Positions 6,015-8,613 of a DNA stretch of 8,613 nt are shown here, in pieces. How positions within the stretch are numbered: the stretch's first letter is position 1; each line of letters starts with the position of its first letter. This stretch comes from an uncultured Holophagales bacterium. GTDB taxonomy: Bacteria; Acidobacteriota; Thermoanaerobaculia; UBA5066. The DNA is taken from the NCBI GenBank assembly GCA_937927565.1, contig CALBDV010000508.1, forward strand, positions 1 through 8,613, read 5' to 3'. A program made the position numbers and the translations under genes. Below the pieces are notes generated by a model that saw nothing but the letters and a program-made list of their open reading frames with translations, searched no databases and was not told the DNA's origin.

Positions 6015-6707
6015 GTGCGGAACAGGGTTCTCGACGGCCTCCTCGCCGCGGTCGCGGGCGCGAGGGTTCGGAAACGGCCCTTCCCTCACGCTTCGCTCGA
6101 GGGCGCGTTCCCGCCCGACGTGTACGCCGAGATGCTCAGACGCCTTCCGCCGGATGATCTCTACGTCCCGGACCTGTCCGAGAGATACCGGCTCCCGGAC
6201 GGGAAGGCGGCCCGCGCTCTCGCCCACCTCGGTCCGAATGGCCTGGCCCGTCTCCCAGAGGCCGACAGGGCCTTCTGGACCGAGGTCTCCTCCGCACTCG
6301 TCTCGACCGAGCTGAGGGAATCCGTCTTCGCACTCCTCGGACGAAGCCCTGTCGCCGGCCATCCGCTGCCCAGCCTCGTCCGAGACCGTCCGGGGTACTG
6401 GATCGAGCCCCATCCCGACTCGCCGGCCAAGCTCGTCACGGTGCAGTTCTACCTCCCCGCGGGGTCTGACCAGGAGCGGCTCGGAACGTCTCTCTACCGC
6501 TTGCGGCCTTTGGATCTCGGGAACCTCCTCGCGAAGCGGACTCCACTCGTGGAGTTTCATCGCTTCCCGTTTCTGCCGGGAAGGGGCTACGCCTTCTCGG
6601 TGGGCCTCATCAGCTGGCACGGCGTCGAGAGGATTCCCGAAGGGGCCGGGGTGAGGGACTCGATCCTGCTCATCTACTACCGCAAAGCGGAGCGGGTCGC
6701 CGGGTAG
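6015..6707 (+). CDS. Putative 2OG-Fe(II) oxygenase family protein
   Basis: This 230-residue protein carries the marks of a 2-oxoglutarate/Fe(II)-dependent dioxygenase. GYWIEPHPDSPAKL supplies the HxD iron pair (His133 and Asp135), SWHGVER the distal His202, and Arg214 (VRDSILLIYY) is a plausible 2OG carboxylate ligand 12 residues later. VTVQFYLP and GTSLYR fit the double-stranded beta-helix strands between them. By family knowledge such enzymes hydroxylate or otherwise oxidise a small molecule, peptide or glycan residue; nothing here names the substrate. The N-terminal part (FPHASLEGAFPPDVYAEM) resembles the helical lead-in of prolyl-hydroxylase-like members. I prefer the GTG at 6015, in frame with a TTG at 5979 that would add 12 residues but overlaps a -35-like TTGACA. 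No Shine-Dalgarno is seen for either. The gene is single, divergent from SUI1, and ends 13 bases from the convergent kdp operon. Confidence 0.72.
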   Translation: MRNRVLDGLLAAVAGARVRKRPFPHASLEGAFPPDVYAEMLRRLPPDDLYVPDLSERYRLPDGKAARALAHLGPNGLARLPEADRAFWTEVSSALVSTELRESVFALLGRSPVAGHPLPSLVRDRPGYWIEPHPDSPAKLVTVQFYLPAGSDQERLGTSLYRLRPLDLGNLLAKRTPLVEFHRFPFLPGRGYAFSVGLISWHGVERIPEGAGVRDSILLIYYRKAERVAG

Positions 6708-6719
6708 CAGGGCGTCTGC

Positions 6720-7871
6720 CTAGGCCTCGTCGTCTCCGGCGTCGACTACGAGGAGGTCGAAGCCGTCCGCACGGGAGAGGAGGCGGTCGACGATTCCGGG
6801 GACGAGGCGTGCGATGAGGCCGCGGCGCGACGGCGGGCCGACGATCAGGACGGCGACGTTCTCCTCGCGAACGAAGCGGACGATCTCGGCGGCCACGTCC
6901 TCCGCCTCCCTCACGACGACGGTCGCGCCGAGCGTCATCGCGAGCTCGACGTTCTCGGTGAGTGCTCTGTGCTGCCGTGCCGAAAGGTGCTCAGGGCGCT
7001 CGCGCGACCGCCGCACGTGGAGGGCATACCAACGGGTGTTCATCCGGCCCGCGGTCCGGGAGGCGCGGAGGATCAGCTTCCGCGCGGTCTCCGGGGCGAG
7101 CGGGATCGCGACGGCGACGCGCGCCTGGGGCGCCGGCGCCTCGAGCGTGCCGCTGTCGTGGGCGTCGGCCTCGATGTGGTCCGCCGTCTGGAAGAGCGTC
7201 AGCTCCCTGAGGCGTGTCAGCTTCTCCTCGGTGAAGAAGTTCGCGAGCGCCTGCTCCGCCTTCTCGGGCGTGTAGACCTTCCCGATGCGGATTCGCTCCC
7301 TCAGCTCCTCCACGGGGAGGTCGACGACGACGAGGGCGTCGGCGTCGCGCACGATCCGGTCGGGGAGGCGTTCCCGTACCTCGATCCCGGTCACGGAGCT
7401 GACGACGTCCTGGACTCCCTCGAGGTGCTGGACGTTCACGGCGGCCATCACCGAGATCCCCGCTGCGAGGATCTCCTCGACGTCCTTCCAGCGCTTCTCG
7501 TTGCGGCTCCCCGGCGCGTTCGTGTGGGCCAGCTCGTCGACGAGAACTGCGTCCGGCCTGCGCCGCAGGATGGCGTCGAGATCCATCTCCGGCAGGACGA
7601 CCCCCTGGTAGCTGACCTGCTTGCGCGGGACGACCTCCAGGTCGCCGATCCGGGCTTCGGTCTCCGGTCTTCCATGCGTCTCGACGTATCCGATGACGAC
7701 GTCGGTCCCGTGGCGCCTCAGGCCGTGGGCGTCGTCGAGCATCTTGTAGGTCTTGCCGACGCCGGCGGCCATGCCGAGGTAGACCTTGAGCTTGCCGAGG
7801 CGAGCGTCCCGCGACGCTTTTCGGAGAAAAGCCTCGGGGTCGGGGCGTCGGTCGTCGGTGGCTCTCGGCAC
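6720..7871 (-). CDS. kdpD: Stand-alone KdpD sensory protein (KdpD N-terminal plus universal-stress-like domain, no histidine kinase)
   Basis: This 383-residue protein matches the cytoplasmic N-terminal part of the potassium sensor KdpD. It has RPDPEAFL then GKLKVYLG, the Walker A motif GMAAGVGKT (33-41), VETHGRPE, a Walker B-like AVLVDELAHTNAPGSR (108-123), VNVQHLEGVQDVVS (145-158), and a universal-stress-protein-like domain from about 250 to 378. It then stops with TAG. The four membrane segments, GAF-like region and histidine kinase of full-length KdpD (about 900 residues in E. coli) are absent, and the adjacent downstream gene is an unrelated convergent oxygenase. The end is a proper stop after a complete USP-like fold, so this looks like a natural short form rather than a broken gene. 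It follows kdpC by 19 bases in the same operon. The start is GTG; GATAAT lies 7 bases upstream and no Shine-Dalgarno is clear. The likely role is sensing or modulating kdp expression together with a partner encoded elsewhere. Confidence 0.92.
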   Translation of the reverse strand: MPRATDDRRPDPEAFLRKASRDARLGKLKVYLGMAAGVGKTYKMLDDAHGLRRHGTDVVIGYVETHGRPETEARIGDLEVVPRKQVSYQGVVLPEMDLDAILRRRPDAVLVDELAHTNAPGSRNEKRWKDVEEILAAGISVMAAVNVQHLEGVQDVVSSVTGIEVRERLPDRIVRDADALVVVDLPVEELRERIRIGKVYTPEKAEQALANFFTEEKLTRLRELTLFQTADHIEADAHDSGTLEAPAPQARVAVAIPLAPETARKLILRASRTAGRMNTRWYALHVRRSRERPEHLSARQHRALTENVELAMTLGATVVVREAEDVAAEIVRFVREENVAVLIVGPPSRRGLIARLVPGIVDRLLSRADGFDLLVVDAGDDEA

Positions 7872-7884
7872 GATCTCGATTATC
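7872..7884 (-). promoter_or_regulatory. Possible internal promoter before short kdpD
   Basis: Within the 19-base gap between kdpC and the short kdpD, the minus strand reads GATAAT (7884-7879), then seven bases, then the GTG start. GATAAT is one mismatch from the -10 consensus TATAAT. At this spacing transcription would begin at or next to the start codon, giving a leaderless kdpD message independent of the kdpABC transcript. No -35 was recognised and the match may be chance. Confidence 0.3.
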
Positions 7885-7890
7885 GGGGCG

Positions 7891-8487
7891 TCACGGTCGC
7901 GGAATGGTCTTGGAGCTCTCCCTCACTTCGAGGTTCAGAAGCAGGACGTTCACCCGCGGCTCGCCGAAGAGCCCGAGGAAGCGGCCTTCGGTGCGGCGCG
8001 CGACCATGGCCTCGAGATCCGCCGCGGGGATCCCGGTCTCCTTCGCGACGCGCGGCACCTGCCAGAGCGCGAACTCGGGAGAGACGTGCGGGTCGAGGCC
8101 GGAGCCGGAAGCGGTGACGGCGTCGGCCGGGGCGGGTCCCTTCGCACCGGGGTTCTCCGTGCGCGCCTTCGCGACCTCCGCGGTTACTCGATCGGCGAGA
8201 GCCCTGGACGTGGGGCCGAGATTCGATCCCGACGAAGCCGCGGCGTCGTAGCCACTGCCAGCCGCGGACGGGCGCGTCCGGAAGAGCCCCGGGGAAGTCA
8301 CGGCCTGGCCGATGAGCGAGGAACCGACGACCGTCCCGTCGCGGGAGACGAACGAACCGTCCGCCACGCTCCGGAAGGCGACGCGGCCGACCGCCCAGAC
8401 GGCGGCGGGGTAGCCGAAGCCGAGCAGAAGGGTGTAGACGACGAGGAGGCGGACGGAGACGAAGACGTGGTCCTTCACGACTGGCAC
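7891..8487 (-). CDS. kdpC: KdpC, subunit of the K+-transporting P-type ATPase
   Basis: This is a complete KdpC of 198 residues, the single-span subunit of the KdpFABC high-affinity potassium pump in the inner membrane. KdpC associates with the KdpA channel subunit and the KdpB ATPase and is thought to help nucleotide binding or complex assembly. Visible family blocks are one membrane segment (about residues 9-32), GSSLIGQ (55-61), FRTRPSAAG (69-77), SGSNLGP (86-92), TASGSGLDPHVSP (125-137) and GEPRVNVLLLNLEV (175-188). Length is normal. Translation starts at GTG 8487-8485, only one base after the kdpB stop codon, so it is probably translationally coupled to kdpB; there is no clear Shine-Dalgarno of its own. 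It is the middle gene of a kdpB-kdpC-short kdpD run. Confidence 0.96.
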   Translation of the reverse strand: MPVVKDHVFVSVRLLVVYTLLLGFGYPAAVWAVGRVAFRSVADGSFVSRDGTVVGSSLIGQAVTSPGLFRTRPSAAGSGYDAAASSGSNLGPTSRALADRVTAEVAKARTENPGAKGPAPADAVTASGSGLDPHVSPEFALWQVPRVAKETGIPAADLEAMVARRTEGRFLGLFGEPRVNVLLLNLEVRESSKTIPRP

Positions 8488-8488
8488 C

Positions 8489-8613
8489 TCAGGCGAGCTT
8501 CACGGCGACGAGGAGGAGGTCGATCAGCTTGATCCCGGCGAACGGCGCGACGAGGCCACCCAGGCCGTAGATCAGGAGGTTGCGGCGGAGGATCCGCCCG
8601 GCGCCGAGGGGCC
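8489..8613 (-). CDS. kdpB: KdpB, K+-transporting ATPase subunit B, C-terminal end only
   Basis: Only the last 40 codons and the stop (8491-8489) are in the window; the 5' part lies beyond the right edge. The translated end runs ILRRNLLIYGLGGLVAPFAG and then IKLIDLLLVAVKLA. It closely matches the conserved C-terminus of KdpB (LLRRNLMIYGLGGL...GIK.IDLLL), which includes the last membrane helix. KdpB is the P-type ATPase subunit that hydrolyses ATP to drive K+ uptake by KdpFABC. Its catalytic DKTG phosphorylation site is outside the window. The stop codon is one base from the kdpC start, so the order is the standard kdpB-kdpC. The frame was read directly from the sequence, as the fragment is short. 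Confidence 0.94.
   Translation of the reverse strand, partial: PLGAGRILRRNLLIYGLGGLVAPFAGIKLIDLLLVAVKLA

Noticed and set aside
7120..7200. A c-di-AMP binding site in the universal-stress-like domain of the short KdpD
   Set aside because: The Gram-positive KdpD motif is not recognisable; the matching region reads TRWYALHV, as in ordinary KdpD USP domains.
1..8613. CRISPR array, tRNA or rRNA, insertion sequence, phage or defence genes
   Set aside because: I saw no regularly spaced repeats, cloverleaf-like sequence, transposase or integrase motifs, or recognisable defence proteins. Composition appears uniform by eye.

Overview
This is a very GC-rich bacterial chromosomal window (roughly 70% G+C by eye), densely packed with ordinary-looking genes. 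I count nine protein genes, two of them cut by the window edges. There is no rRNA, tRNA, CRISPR array, transposase, phage gene or other sign of a mobile element. The mix suggests a free-living GC-rich bacterium with a Gram-negative type envelope, such as Acidobacteriota or Myxococcota. It contains Kdp potassium uptake with a kinase-less KdpD, a bacterial SUI1 protein with a zinc-knuckle-like N-terminus, an exported S41 peptidase and paired PlsC proteins. The phylum is inference and cannot be fixed from these sequences alone.

Layout. (1) Positions 1857 down to 1, minus strand: a lipid operon of two tandem PlsC-type acyltransferases (stop and start codons overlap as GTGA) followed by a membrane fatty-acid desaturase that runs off the left edge. 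(2) Positions 1893-3146, plus strand: a BaiN/YhiN (HI0933-like) flavoprotein, divergent from the lipid operon across only 35 bases. (3) Positions 5435 down to 3174, minus: a large exported S41-family peptidase, convergent with the flavoprotein. (4) About 5886 down to 5545, minus: a SUI1/YciH-type protein. (5) About 6015-6707, plus: a putative 2OG-Fe(II) oxygenase, divergent from the SUI1 gene. (6) Positions 8613 down to 6720, minus: the end of a potassium-transport operon, with the kdpB C-terminus, kdpC and a short kdpD that has only the N-terminal sensory and universal-stress-like domains.

How the genes work together. Two groups are functionally coherent. In the lipid operon, acyl chains would be placed on glycerophosphate-type acceptors by the PlsC proteins and unsaturated by the desaturase, which fits membrane remodelling. 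In the kdp operon, KdpB and KdpC are parts of the high-affinity K+ pump, and the truncated KdpD would sense or modulate its expression. The other genes appear to be single units.

I found no clearly new multi-gene system. The points most worth following up are the KdpD without a kinase, the two adjacent PlsC paralogues that both carry EGHRN instead of the usual EGTR(S), the duplicated N-terminal module of the S41 peptidase, and several starts without a Shine-Dalgarno that have a -10-like hexamer 6-7 bases upstream. The last pattern suggests leaderless transcripts and one symmetric divergent promoter. No stretch longer than 300 bases lacks a gene.
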